This document shows positions 26,001 to 39,489 of a stretch of 64,000 nucleotides of DNA, piece after piece. This DNA comes from Solea solea. Lineage: Eukaryota > Chordata > Actinopteri > Pleuronectiformes > Soleidae. Below the pieces are notes generated by a model. That model had not been told where the DNA came from and did no database searches. It was given only the letters and a program-made list of their open reading frames with translations. The number at the start of each line of letters is the position of its first letter. Positions within the stretch are counted from its first letter, which is position 1. The position numbers and the translations under genes were made by a program. The stretch lies in contig NC_081143.1 of the NCBI RefSeq assembly GCF_958295425.1, positions 26,269,086-26,333,085 on the forward strand, read 5' to 3'.

Positions 26001-29000
26001 ATGCCCAGTCTCCTCTCCACGATGAAACCCACCGTGCAGTCGTCAGGGAGACGGATGGTGGCGGACGTCTGCTCGAACCGGGAGCCACTGAAATACACAG
26101 ATTATCTGTTTATAACCAGTGTCTGATACCCAATATTTCTAATCACTTATTACATATCAGTCCTTTCAATAGTAATATGAATTGACTTATAACTTGGCAA
26201 ACACGTCTCTCTACGCAAATCATCAGTCTCTCCTAACTTATTACCCTTTTATATAACTTTGTACTTGGTAAAGTAATAATATTACTGTTATATATTAATG
26301 AGTAATACACTATTTCCCAAAACTATCTGCTATCTGACCATAGATCCCCATAGACGATGATTTTTTGATCTAGAAACAATAGAATTCAAGGAAGATACTT
26401 TTTTTATTATGGAACATTCAATATGGTATTTATTCAATATGACGACTTTATATTTGTATTATGTTTATATTTTCTCACTTTAAAGGAGAAACTTAGGGGT
26501 TTGGTTTGTTTTTTTAAATGGAAAGTAAATACAATTTGTAGTCAAATTTATACGATGTGCAAAAATATATCAACTATCAAGTAGTATTTGTTGTTGGATT
26601 TGCGCATTAATCACATTGTATCGCGCCACATCACATGGTACAGATACTATACACACACACACACACACAGAAATACAGTACCTGGCCCATGGACTCATCT
26701 TTTCTGCCAGTGAGCGACTGAGACAGAAACCTGCTCCACCTGTGGCGAACCAGAACTGCACCTCCCTCTGAAAACACACACACACATTGACAATTACTTG
26801 AACCATATCCAGCAACATTTTAATGCCACGCAGCATCAACCGCCAACTCATCAAGCTCTCCAGTACATTGCCTCTTTGGGAGGATGGTACTTTTTCAATA
26901 TAGAGATGAAATCAGATCAGATTGTTAAATTCAACAAAGTAATTCCTGTTTTTGGCCCAAAACATCATCACTTTCAGGAGTGCTGGTCGACAGCAGCCTT
27001 GTTTGGTAAGTTTGTGAATCCAAAGAAATTATTTTAGACATCCAATGGCGCCTTTCCACAATACAGTTCCAGCATGGCTCAGATTTGGGTCGTTGGGTCG
27101 TTTTTTATGACTATATAGTTCCTCCTCGACAAGGCTGCACCGAAATGCTGTGACATTGTTTTATACGTGACACAAACATGTCAGCGAAAAACTTATAATA
27201 CATTACATAAAAATAAATTTCAAGGAGAATTGCAGTGTCAGAATTAAAAAAAAACTTACTAATTTGTTCCTAGTGGCAAAAAATGTCACCTTCCCAAAAC
27301 TGCTGTAAAAATATTATATATTAATATTTTTTCCACTTTAAATGAGTCAATCTTTTAAAGATACTTCACCCTGAAATATACATATCAAATATTTATAATA
27401 TTTTTGAATTTTTAACCCTTTAAATGCCATTATGTTTACACAACTCGGTTTTTTATCGAGGAAAAACTAAAAAACTACAATCATTTCCGTAAAATACATT
27501 TCAAGGAGAATTTGATAATAAGACTAATTTAAAGTGGAAAAAATATTAACGTATAATGTTTTTACAGCAGTTTTTGGGTAGGTGGTATTTTCTGCCACTA
27601 GGAACAAATTAGTATGTTTTTTAAAGGAACTTATACGGATTGAATTAGCAACTTACATTCCTAAGCACAAACCTAACAACTCTGTATAGGCCAGCTGAAA
27701 CTGGCAAATCACAAATGTAACCCTGGCACCCATAATCTGTCGACAGTGTTCTCATTACACCTTTTGTTCAACCTAACTTCACTGGGGCATCACAAGGATC
27801 AATAACTCAGCTACGCAGTCCTCCCCAAGGTCGACTCTATGTATTAGCAGAGGAAGGCGCCAGACTTCTTGACCTGAAGTCTCTCCTCCTCTCCTCTAAA
27901 CTAGAGATATACCTTAACTCTGAGATTCACTGGCAGAATGACAAGAGGACGCCCAACTGTTATTGTCTCAGTTCTCCTCGGATCTGAGCCGTCTTCACTA
28001 AACCTTTTCAACTACACTCATCACAGAAACTCCATCATTGGTCGTCTCACCTGATAATCAAAGTCTCCGCAAACAAAACACACAAACTAATCACTTGTAA
28101 AGCAGTTGTGTTGTTTTGGGTGTAACTGAATGATTAGAATCAGTTCATTAACAATATTTGTTCCCAGAAATCGCTCAGTGACTGAAATACGACTGAGCGG
28201 TTCGTGATTCGGCTCATGATGCACATATTCAGGATTTGTATGTATTTTTTTGTAACATCCTGAGTAGTCTTGTGTTCTATTTCCTGTTTTATTTTGAAAT
28301 AATTACCTTTGTGTCTTGTTTCAGTGTCGGCTTCCTGTAAAGTTTCCCTCCTCTGTGATTAGCTGCCCCGCCCTGATGTGTTTCACCTGTTTATCATTAT
28401 CCCTCCACCTGTGAATATTTAGTGATTGTGAGTATCAGGGAAAATAGAGATAATATAACTTATTCTCATCTCCATCCGTCTCTGTCCTCTGGTTTCTTTT
28501 CAGGTGTGAGTTGATTGTTTGTTGTGTGATGAATCACATGTCCTTTATCTCCTCTGTATCTTTTTATTTATCTGCTGCAGAATAAACAAAGGGTCTGTGA
28601 CTGGTTTTTAAAGAGGTCACGTGTTTCAGTCGAGTAAGAATTTATAGCGTGCTGTCATCGTTTTTTCCTTCAGTCTCTCCAAACCAAATATTTCTTTGCA
28701 CTTCCATTTATTTTTTTGATTTCCTTTCTCATTTCCTTCCCTCAACAGCTTTTCCATATCTTTCCATTCCATTACTTTTCAAATATTTACATTTCTTTTG
28801 CTTTGGTAGGCTTTTCTATTGATTCCATTATTTCTTCCTTATATTTCTGTTCCTTCCCAATCTCCTTTTCTTCCCAATATTTCCTTTCTGTCCTCTTTTC
28901 TTTACGATTATCATTTCTGTCTCTTCTGTTTCCCCGTTTCCTGCGCAGTTGTTCGCATCCATTACCCATTTTCTCTCTCCTCCTTTTCATTCCTCGAGAT

Positions 29001-29573
29001 CTTTTTCCTTCACTTTTTCACCCCCCTTTGTTTTAAACGCCATTACTGTTCTCTAATTTCCTCTGCTTTCTTTTGAACCACCCCCCCCCCCTCTTTTCTG
29101 TTTGATTGTGAAGTCTGTTCCCCCGTTTTTTCTTCCTTCTCTGTGCCTCACAATAGTGACAGGAAATCAAAGAAGATAAGAAGCCAAATGTAAGAAATGG
29201 AGACAGAGAGGAACCAATGAGGTTTGGTTTTTCCTCTTTCCTCCGTCGCCCATTTCGACCTCGATGTAAATGTTGAAAGGCAAGAAAAGAGAGGAGTGGA
29301 GGAGAGGGAGAGGGAGAGATAGCAAGCAAAGATAAATAAAGATCTATTTTTCAGTGTAAATGGGTGCAATCAGGGCAGAGAATGTGACACGCGAGAGATG
29401 AAGAGAGTCATTTACTTCAAGGAATGGGAGGGAAAGATTGAAAGGTGCAGGGAGAAAAGAGAGAGGGAGAGAGAGAGGATGGCACACTTTTCAAAGAGCT
29501 CAGTGGAATCATGATGCACTTTGAATAAGTAGGAGCATTAATCCTACTGCAAAGCATGTGAGCCAAATGACTC

Positions 29574-29631
<58 letters not shown>

Positions 29632-32600
29632 TGTGTGTGTGTGTGTGTCTGTGTGTGTGTGTGTGTGTGTGCTACCGATACTAATCACTCATTGATCCCT
29701 CAGAGATCAGAAAATCCTTTCCATAGGAACAAAACCCATCCATCCATCCATCCATTCATAACTACATCCTTCCCTCCTTCCATTTCATCTGCAGTGTTGA
29801 GAGGAGAAACATATTTTTATTATTTATTTTTTTTAATGGATTTTGCATTCTAACCTGGCCCCGGCTGCGTTTTGGCAGAAAACCAATAGGAAGAGAAACC
29901 TCAGTGTCAGTTCATTAAGAGCAGCAGAGCATCAACGAGGAAAGGAAAAAAGGGGAGGCAGGGAGGCAGGAAAGATGGAGTGATGGACAAAGTGAAGGAA
30001 AAGGATAGAAATTGGCAAGAAGAACAAAATAATAACAGCAATATAAATGGCACATTTATTCCAGTGATATTAGAACTCCCAGCAGAGGTGATCAAGCAAG
30101 TCTCCAATTAAAACTGGGGTTAGGCAAGATTTTTATTGTTTTATTTCTTCGTTATTGATGAATTGTTCCATAATTACCTTTCAGCATGATAGAAAACCAA
30201 ACATCTGTGAAAGAACTGGATGTATGCATCGTCTTAAGACGTCGTAAAACTGCCTCCTATTTACTGTTTCAGTGCGAGCAGCTAGGCTAACTTTATTCTA
30301 ATGATTTTAAAACGTCAGTGAGACACTTTCCAGGTTAAATGAAGCTTTGTTTATTGGCGTCAAACAAGACTTAGTACATAGAAGTTTAAGTTGGGGGCAA
30401 TTTGCAACCTATTTTTGTTGCTACGATCTCGGACGACTATCGTTGGCGACTACTTCTTCTATTGTCTGGACTTTTTTGCTTATTTTAACCATAACCATAA
30501 AAGTTAAACCAGAAAATGTCCTGTGAGTTAATTGCTTTTGCCCATTTTTCCAGAATAAATTTCAATATCTGGCAGTTATTTACAATTTGAAATGAAGAAA
30601 CACTGTAGTTGTACAGGAACACCAGAGTGTGCATGTTAAATTTGAAATTTCAGCAGTATAAAACATATTTAAAGTAAAAATGTGTTTTGTTTGAGTTTCT
30701 AGTCTCAATGTCCAAAAACAAAGTTTTTTTCCACGATTCTCTCCTCTCTGTTGACAAAGACGCAGATTCGCCGGCGTACTGCAACAGCGTGAGTAAAATT
30801 ACCGTAATAACCACAGCACAAACTGTCACGTAATTACGCTGATGCAAAGTACAGACGTTCTGTTCGCGCATGCACGCACGGCCTTTACACTGCAAATCAA
30901 CCCAGAAAAGGAAAAGCGGTCTAAAATAGAGTTCAATAAGACTCTTCAGAATTGGCCTTTTAAAGATGGAGAGATTGACGTCTGTTGTGTATGAAGCACG
31001 TACATCTGCCTCTTTTTTTTATTTTAGTCCTAGCGATCTTGCCTGCTGCAGATATAATCTAACCTCAGTGTGCATGTGTTTGGGCTGTGGGAGGAAGCCA
31101 GAGTAACAGAAAATCAATGGATACAGAGCGAGAGTGTGTGAGCAGCAGCTTCTAGTAAAAGTAATTTTTTTTTTATTTCTTTGAAGAAGAAAAGGTGCAA
31201 AGGACACTAGTTTGGTTGAAGAGGATATTAAATCCCACAGTGCAACAGTGGACAAGAGAGGAGGATGAAAGACGACCGGATTCGCGTGAATCAGTGAGTG
31301 ATTGACAGCAATGAGGTCCAATCGGGAATAAAAGGTTATCAGTGAAAAGAAAGCAGAAGGAAGGAAAGAAGGAAGGAAGTCACGGTGGAGATAAAAAAAA
31401 AAGGAGAAAGAATCTCAGACGACTGCACAGCTAGAAAAAGAATTAATCTGCGGAGTCACATCCAAGACAGTAATGTATCTCAGAGGGGTCACCCTGCCTT
31501 GAGGAGTTATCGGTGCACATAAATTAAATTCAGCCTGTGTTTCAGGGGAGTGTTGTGGTATAAATGCTGCTTCAGAGGCTTCACCACACGGCCAAGAACT
31601 AAATATAACTGCTCATTGGAAACTCTGACTCTTGACGTGTATTTCTCTTACATGAAAATGGACAAATTTTAACTATCATCACAAGAGCAGAGACACAAAG
31701 CATAGCGTAGCCCTGCCAGGTCGGACGAGAGGTTTAATTAATCTGCTCAAACCAATCGCAAATTCAGGGCCTTGTTCTAAGTGGTTGAAGCTTCTTCTTT
31801 TCTAAACCTTTCCGAGTAAACCGCGAGGTTCATATGGCGGTAATATGGGACATTTGAATCAACACCAAGGGACGGTACCGTTGCGTTGCCCTCCAGAAGT
31901 TCATGAGCAGTGATGGGCTTGTCCAGGCTCGGTTTGCCCACGTAGATGTCCCTCTGTTGGGGGAAGGCTGAGAGCAGAGAGAGCAGGGCTCCCAGGTTCA
32001 CGTAGTTGTCATCGTCCACGTGGCAAAACCACCTGAAGAGCAACGGACAAGAGTACAAGAGAAAAATGGAATTTTAGGAGTTCTGGCCTCCTCGCATAAA
32101 CCCCATGTTGTTTTTACATTTGTTACATCTGAATCACTGGAGGAAGCTCCATGAAAGACTTGTCTTACTTTTTTACAGGAATGTTTTTCTATACCTTGTT
32201 CAGGCATCGTTACCAAAGGTCAAATCACAATACTTGGAAATTCTATTTCTTACACTTTCTAACACTTTATTTCTCAGACATGTAGGTCCAGTGTGATTGT
32301 TTTCTATCATTTCCTGCTTGTGTTACTTCACACGTTTGGTTGAAAATGAAGCTGCGATGGAAAAGCTGTTGTTCTTTGTTGTTGGTGGACTGCCATCTCT
32401 CTGGGTTTTCCAGGTTTGTTTCGTTATAATATTTATTTTTGTTGTTGTACTTGCTCTTGCTGTGGTTTTCATTGACTCTGAGTTTGGATCTTTGTTTCTG
32501 GTTTTCTGTTTTCCTGACCTTTCTTATTGTTTTATTTTGTAGTTTTGTAGTTTCCTTGATTGTCTGCCCAGCCCTGATGTGATACACCTGAGTCCACTTG

Positions 32601-35067
32601 AGTGTAATTAGCCCGCCTTCCTTTTGTATTTAGTCTCCGTGCTCCTCATCTCTTTAGTTTTGCTGTTTACTTGTGGTCTGTGATCTTGCTCCCTGTGTTT
32701 TAGTGCATCTAACTCTGCCTTTGTATTCAGTTATTTTTATTTAACACCTTCTATCAGGGTCACAGGGTGGGGTAGTGGTTAGCACTCTCGCCTTGCAGCG
32801 AGAAGACCCAGGTTCGAGCCCCGGTTGGAACAAGGACCTTTCTGCATGGAGTTTGCGTGTTCTCCCCGTGTGTGCGTGGGTTCTCTCCGGGTTCTCCGGC
32901 TTCCTCCCACAGTCCAAAAACATGCAATGTGGGGATAGGTAAATTGAACACTCTAAATTGACCGTGAGTGTGAGAGTGAATGGTTGTTTGTCTGTCCCTG
33001 TGTGTGTGGCCCTGCGATGGACTGGCGAAACATCCAGGGTGTACCCCGCCTATCGCCCGATGTAGCTGAGATTGGCACAGCACCTCGATCTGTCTCACCT
33101 CTTGTCCGAGGCCATGAAGCCGTCGTACTCGGCAGACATCTTGCAAGACAGAGCCTGCTGGCTGTGATCTGACTGACAGCCTGTGACCACCATGTTGTAA
33201 CCTGGACCGAGAGAGAGAGAGAGAGAGACAGTTGATGTTCTCTGTTTGAAATAATACTCTTATTTACAGTACTAACATATTAATATAAGTTTAGTATAAG
33301 TCATTTTATGATGTAGATTTAACGGCTTTAGCTTTGGAAACATAAAACACAGCACGTTTTAGCAAGAGCTACACAGTTAGCTGGAAAACTCACAGGGTTA
33401 GCATTAGCTGTATTAGCTACATGAAACCGCTGTGACGTCATTTTATACCCAACACAAACAAACTGGTGACGTGTAAAGCAGTTGTGTTCCGTGTAACTGA
33501 ATCATTAGAATCAGCTCATTAAAAAGATTTGTTCACAGAATCAGTTCAGTACTTCCTGCATGACAGGAGCGCAGGGAGCGACCGGGTTGTGAAGTGGTTT
33601 TCTGTTAGCAATCGCCAGCTTTTTTAGACGTTTCCTTTGCTAAATGTTGGAGATCAACGCAAGTTTTCAGGACTTTTAAGTCTTTTTAACTGATCTACAG
33701 TTCGACATTGTTTGCTTTGATTCTTGTGTCGGACGTCGTGCTCATGACTCTTCCAGTGACGACTCTCTCTGACCAATCAGTGGCCGGCAGTCTGATGACG
33801 CCCCATTTGGTATCAGCTCAGCTCACATGGAACCTCGCCAGAGCAGGTACTAAAAAAAGTGCCAGGTTCCGGGTGCTCTGACTAATGGAAAAGCAACTCC
33901 AGGTGGAGTGGAACATGCTCCCAGGGAATTACTGCCACCCAGTGGACTGGAGTGGAGCAACAATGGGCCAACAATGGACTGTGTGCATGGAACATCACGT
34001 CTAACTCACGCTATAATTTAAACCAGCTCCTTAACTATCGGTCAGTTGTTGCTAAGGGGGATTTTTGGACTTTGTAAGGTAATGTTAGCAATTAAAACTT
34101 CCAATGTCTTTGAGTAATTAGCCCTGAGGGATTCAACATGGCCTAGAATGTAATAACTCTGCGTCTTTGGCTATGACCATGCATACAGTCTGTGTTATAA
34201 CATCAGGTTGTGTGTGAATTAGATGAATTATTTCAGCATACCTTCTGAAGTCAGGTCAGCATCCTCCATGTCTGTGAAAATGAACGTCTGGACAAAAACA
34301 AACAAACGGAAAAAGAGAAAGAAAGCATTTTAAACACACCAGCTTTGTTCAGCACATAATAAGCATCTTTTTCCACATCTGCAACAGAGGATCCTGAGAG
34401 CATCTTCATCACTGAGCAACCACACACACACACGTAATCAATATAGTTTTAAATAGAGCAAACTGGATGTGACAACAACAAGGCTCCCCTGTGTGAGCTA
34501 AAACTATGAGTCACAGCACAGTCACACACATAAACCCGTACTTCTCACTTTGTGAGGACACTCGTTGACATAAAACTTCTCCTAATTCCCCACACTGTAA
34601 ATTTCAACTTAAGTCTCAATGGGACATAACACAAACATGTCCACTGAAGATCTCAACCACGAGGCTTCTTCAGTTTTAAAGTAGAGCTGCAACTAACGAT
34701 TATCTTCATATTCGATTATTATTCGATCTGTCGATTCATTTCACGATTAATCCAGTAATCGTTTGGTCCATAAAATGTCAGAAAACATTAAGAAACACTG
34801 ACCAGTGTTTGTCAAACCTGGAAATGATGAGTTTTTAATGATTTCTTTGTTGTATGGAGCAAAGACACAAAGAAAATATTCACAGAAGCTGAAACAATCA
34901 GAAATCTTGTTTTAATCACGAAAAAAGCTTCAAACCGATGAATCGATTATCAAAATAATAGACTAATTTAGTAATTGATCAATCGAGTAATTGTTTCAGC
35001 TCTAGTTTAGAGGCGACAACTGAAGAAGCCCAATAGATAGATAGATGGATGGATGGATGGATGGATG

Positions 35068-35116
<49 letters not shown>

Positions 35117-35137
35117 GTAGGTAGGTAGGTAGGTAGG

Positions 35138-35216
<79 letters not shown>

Positions 35217-35246
35217 GTAGGTAGATAGATAGATAGATAGATAGAT

Positions 35247-35279
<33 letters not shown>

Positions 35280-38200
35280 TGTAATGCTGACCTCTGGTGG
35301 ACTTTTTGCAATTGCTCACTTCTTTGCATAAATCATTTGAACTGAGTCAACTATAGGTTTATATACAGTATATGCATATAGATATATAAAGAGAGAGGGA
35401 AAGTGTGTATTATATGTAGACTTTAAATAAAAATGAAAAGTAAATTGCTACTTATATCATCATTTTCTTTCTGGACGACACTGAGGAAGCTCAGTTGGAA
35501 GAGCAGTCGCCTTTTCTGATGATATAGATTCTCACATATACAAGGCTGACAACACAAACAGCAAAGATGTAATGTAATGTAATGTACTTTATTTCTGTAG
35601 CCCTTTACAACAACCCACAGTTGACCAAAATGCTTTACAAAATAAAAGCATTACAGACACACAGCATCAAAAGCAGAGAGTAAAAACAAATTCATGAAAC
35701 ATAAATCAAAGCATAAAAACACACAGGAATAAAAAGTGAATTTAAAGAATAAAAAAATTAAAAAATAATAATAATAATAATAACTGTCACCACACTACTG
35801 GGTATTAAAAGGCATTCTGAATAAATATGTTTTAAATTTGGAATTAAAAAGATGGATAAAGACATGACGGGGAAAATGTGCAGACCGTGGAGTGGCACAT
35901 TCTATCCCATAATGTTTGGCCGCTGTGATATTTAATTGTGTAACATTTGGGATGGTGTGTCAAAAATGTTCTGTGGCAACAACAACAAAAAACCTTAAGA
36001 AGTAGTGTTCTGCTGCACTGTTGAAACGAAACACTGCATCGGGTTTTTACTGTAGCAGCCCCATTTCATTTCATCGATCAATACTCGTTCAACCTCTCTC
36101 TCTCTCTCCCTCTCTCCCTCTCTCTCGCTCTCTTGCGGTGACATAAAAACAACCTCTAAATCTCCACTTCTGTCATTTTAATACCAATCAAACTCCTGCA
36201 CTCTCCCTCGCTTGTTGCTCTGGGGGCCCTTCATTTTTCATGCCCCCGGTGAAGCAGGAGGAGGATGAGATGCACGGATCAATCGCCCCCCCCCACCACC
36301 ACCACCACCATCACATCCGTGAGCTTTTCTATCCCAGAATACTCCGCGATCAGCTCCTCCAGTCGTATCTCAGACCAAACTACCTGCAGTAAACTCACTC
36401 TAAACTGGAGTCAGAAACCAAAAAGGGTGGACTGTCACTAGCAGCGGTTACTGGGCAGGATGATTTACAGAGATCACAACGAAATGCATCAATCCAACCT
36501 TGTTTTTCCACAATGTTAAAGGGCCAGTAAGTGAGATTTGTTCTGCCCCATAGTACGAAATGATTGGTATACATCTAGATGTAGTTTTTTTTGATCTATA
36601 TACGTCGGTGGTTTCTTGGCCGTGTAATCGGACTCAAGCTTTCAAATCAGCTACTTGGCTTTTAACTGTGTTCTGTGGGGAAATTCTGAGGCATCTCCAG
36701 TGGAGAGTAACTAATTTATCCACATATTCATGTTTTTCTGCTGGGATTTAGCGCTGCAGTGCATCCCTTTTGAATATAAAACGTCTGCTTAGGATCAAAC
36801 TGTCGTGAAATGAGTTGGCATTTCTCAGCGTGACAGTTGAATCTCTTTACACCTTTGATCACATACACATTCCTGTAGCTTCATACTAGGCCATTCAACC
36901 TTTGACCTACACACTTGTAGCTCTCTCCCGAGCATATTTACACCCTCAGTCTTCATACAGCTAAAAATAAAGCTGGAAGTTCAGTGGTACGGTATCAAGC
37001 AGACATTTTATGGAGCACTTATGGACGTTCAAATCGTTTTCATAATGTTGCTTAAAGGGCTCATAAAGAAGAAAATCAATAGCACTAACATGTATGCTGT
37101 CAGGTTGGTGCTTGATAACAACTTTCAAGGGTCACTTCACTCAAGTTACCGGGAAAATGGACACTATTTATCATTCGTGGTGTGGTTGTGTGCAGATAAA
37201 CTTATAACATGTAACCAGTTCTGCCATTTTGTCCAACATGACCAAATACCTGCAAATATCCAGCCAGCACATCCACATAGGCTCCATAAGGGCTATATCT
37301 GGGCTGACAAATATGGGTCCCAAGTAGGGCTGTAGCGATACACTAATCTCACGATACGATACACGATATTCAGCTCACGACACGATATATATAACGATAT
37401 TCAGCCAACGATGCTCAGCCAACGATGTGATTCGATGTGATTCAATGTGATTCCATAAGATTCCATCATTTTCAGAAAGATTTTAAAGGGACAGTGTGAT
37501 TTTAGTGACATCTTGTGAGTGTTCCATTCCAACCCGAGTGACTCTGGTTCTTAGGGCCGGGCCAGAGGGCCGCTCTCTGCCCGAGCTCGAGCGCCTATTT
37601 TCGTATACCTGAGGGGCGATTTCAACGGGCTGTATCTCGGTAATTTTTTCACCTTTTTGGATGAAATCAACGGCATTCTGTTCCGGAGGCTGTTGGATTA
37701 TGAAACAAAAAAAAACTTAGATGCAGCTCATTGGTAAGTGCCGCTATTTGAGCTATTTTTAGAACAGGCCGGCGGGCGACTCATGTGGTCCTTAGGGGCG
37801 ACCTGGTGGCCGCGGGCACTGCGTTGGTGACCCCTGCTCTACAGCAACACTAGCGGCTGGCTGACCTAATCGCTCTTCCTGCAAAAGCAAACGGGGGAAA
37901 TGGGCAGCGAGCAGAGTGCCAGGCAGAACATGGAGGATTTGAATAGGACTTAATGTATCGATACTCGCGGCTGAAAAATCGATACTTTCTGTGGAAACAA
38001 AATATCGATATATATCGCAGTAGTCCGTCTGATAAAGCTCGTCGACCGCCGCTCGCAATCAGCAGTGCTGTCGCTAAATACTCCTCTGTTAAATATTGAG
38101 ATTTCAGACATTTCCCTGGTTAATTGTTGGAGATTAACCCACGTTTTTTAGGATTGTTAAGTGTTTTTAACTGATCTACAGTTCGGCTTTATTCGGCTTG

Positions 38201-39445
38201 ATTCTCGTGTCGGACGTCTCTTCCGCTCTGACCAATCAGTGGCCGGCAGTCTGGCGACGTTACGCCTCAGCTCACTTGGAAACTCGCCAGAGCAGGTACA
38301 TCATCTAATTCACCTAAGCTCACCAGCTCCTCCTTCTCTTCACCTCCCTGCCAGCAACTCCCTGCTCATTAGTCCAACTCTCCCCACCTGTTCCACTCAG
38401 CTGCCTGTGATCACCAATCAACCCAGTATATAAACTCACCTCTCAGTTCACTCAATGCCAGGTTGTTCTATGTCGCCAGTACTAGTCTCTCCAGGGTTAT
38501 TCGGATTGACGGATTCAGTCTGTGCCCTGCCTGCTTGTTCCAGTGGTGAAAGAGCCCCGCACCGGACCTGTCATCTCCCTTGTGTGGGCTTGTCATCTTG
38601 GGCTCCAGGATTTCCCTCTGCTTTCCACGGTCACGGAGCTCAGACAACCAGAGATCTCCAGTGAGCCCAGCTTCTCCTCGTGGGGTTTTCATTGAACTGT
38701 CGCTGAACATTGTGCTCAATAAACATCGTTACCAACTGTCTGCCTGTCTTCGTGTACTGCATTTGGGTCCTTCCCTGACCCGCTACAGCCATAGGTGGGT
38801 TCCATGTGGGGCTCATGGTAAGCCCATGTGGGCAAATGCAAGTGGGGCCACCATGAGAACCATGGATAAACCAGCTTGGGACCCATATTATCAGTGTAAA
38901 TGTAACCCTTATGGGACCCACATGGACATGCTGGCTGGGTATAAATCCACATCTGCTCATGTCAGCCTTCATTTTGTTATTGTAATTAGTAACACGTTAC
39001 TGTTAAACAGCAGCAAACCTGTAGTAAACAGCATCACTGCATTAACAGCACTGAAATTCAAAGCTTACAGTATTAGCATGCTGAATTTACATCACCACAG
39101 TTTGATTAACCTCCACAGAGAAGGTTACTGTATATGTTTTTGCGATTTATTATTAATGTTGATGTTGAATGTTTCTGTGAATGTACGTTTCAGCCCATGG
39201 AAGAAATAATTACATTCTGGTGGTAAAGTGAATCCAAAACTCGGCCGAGTGCTTTTCTAGTAATGACTTTTCACCTTGTGAGATGGACAAAGTGAGCGGG
39301 TGATTGTGTATGAATGTGTGTGTGTGCTCATTCTGGCACTCTTCACTTCCTGTTCTATGACCTGCTTCCTTTTCAGTATTGTTAACAGTGTTGCCTCGCA
39401 GTGACTGCTTCCCCTCAGTCCAGACAACCTGCCTGCGCGGCTTCC

Positions 39446-39489
<44 letters not shown>

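Noticed and set aside
32770..32830. tRNA gene
   Set aside because: A and B boxes are present, but no cloverleaf closes and the SINE body follows directly; it is the head of a V-SINE.
34979..35329. Leu-Ser-Ile-Tyr repeat frames on the minus strand
   Set aside because: They are translations of the GATA-type tetranucleotide array.
38580..39209. A 209-codon plus frame
   Set aside because: It crosses the LTR-like element and another repeat and has no recognisable protein motif.
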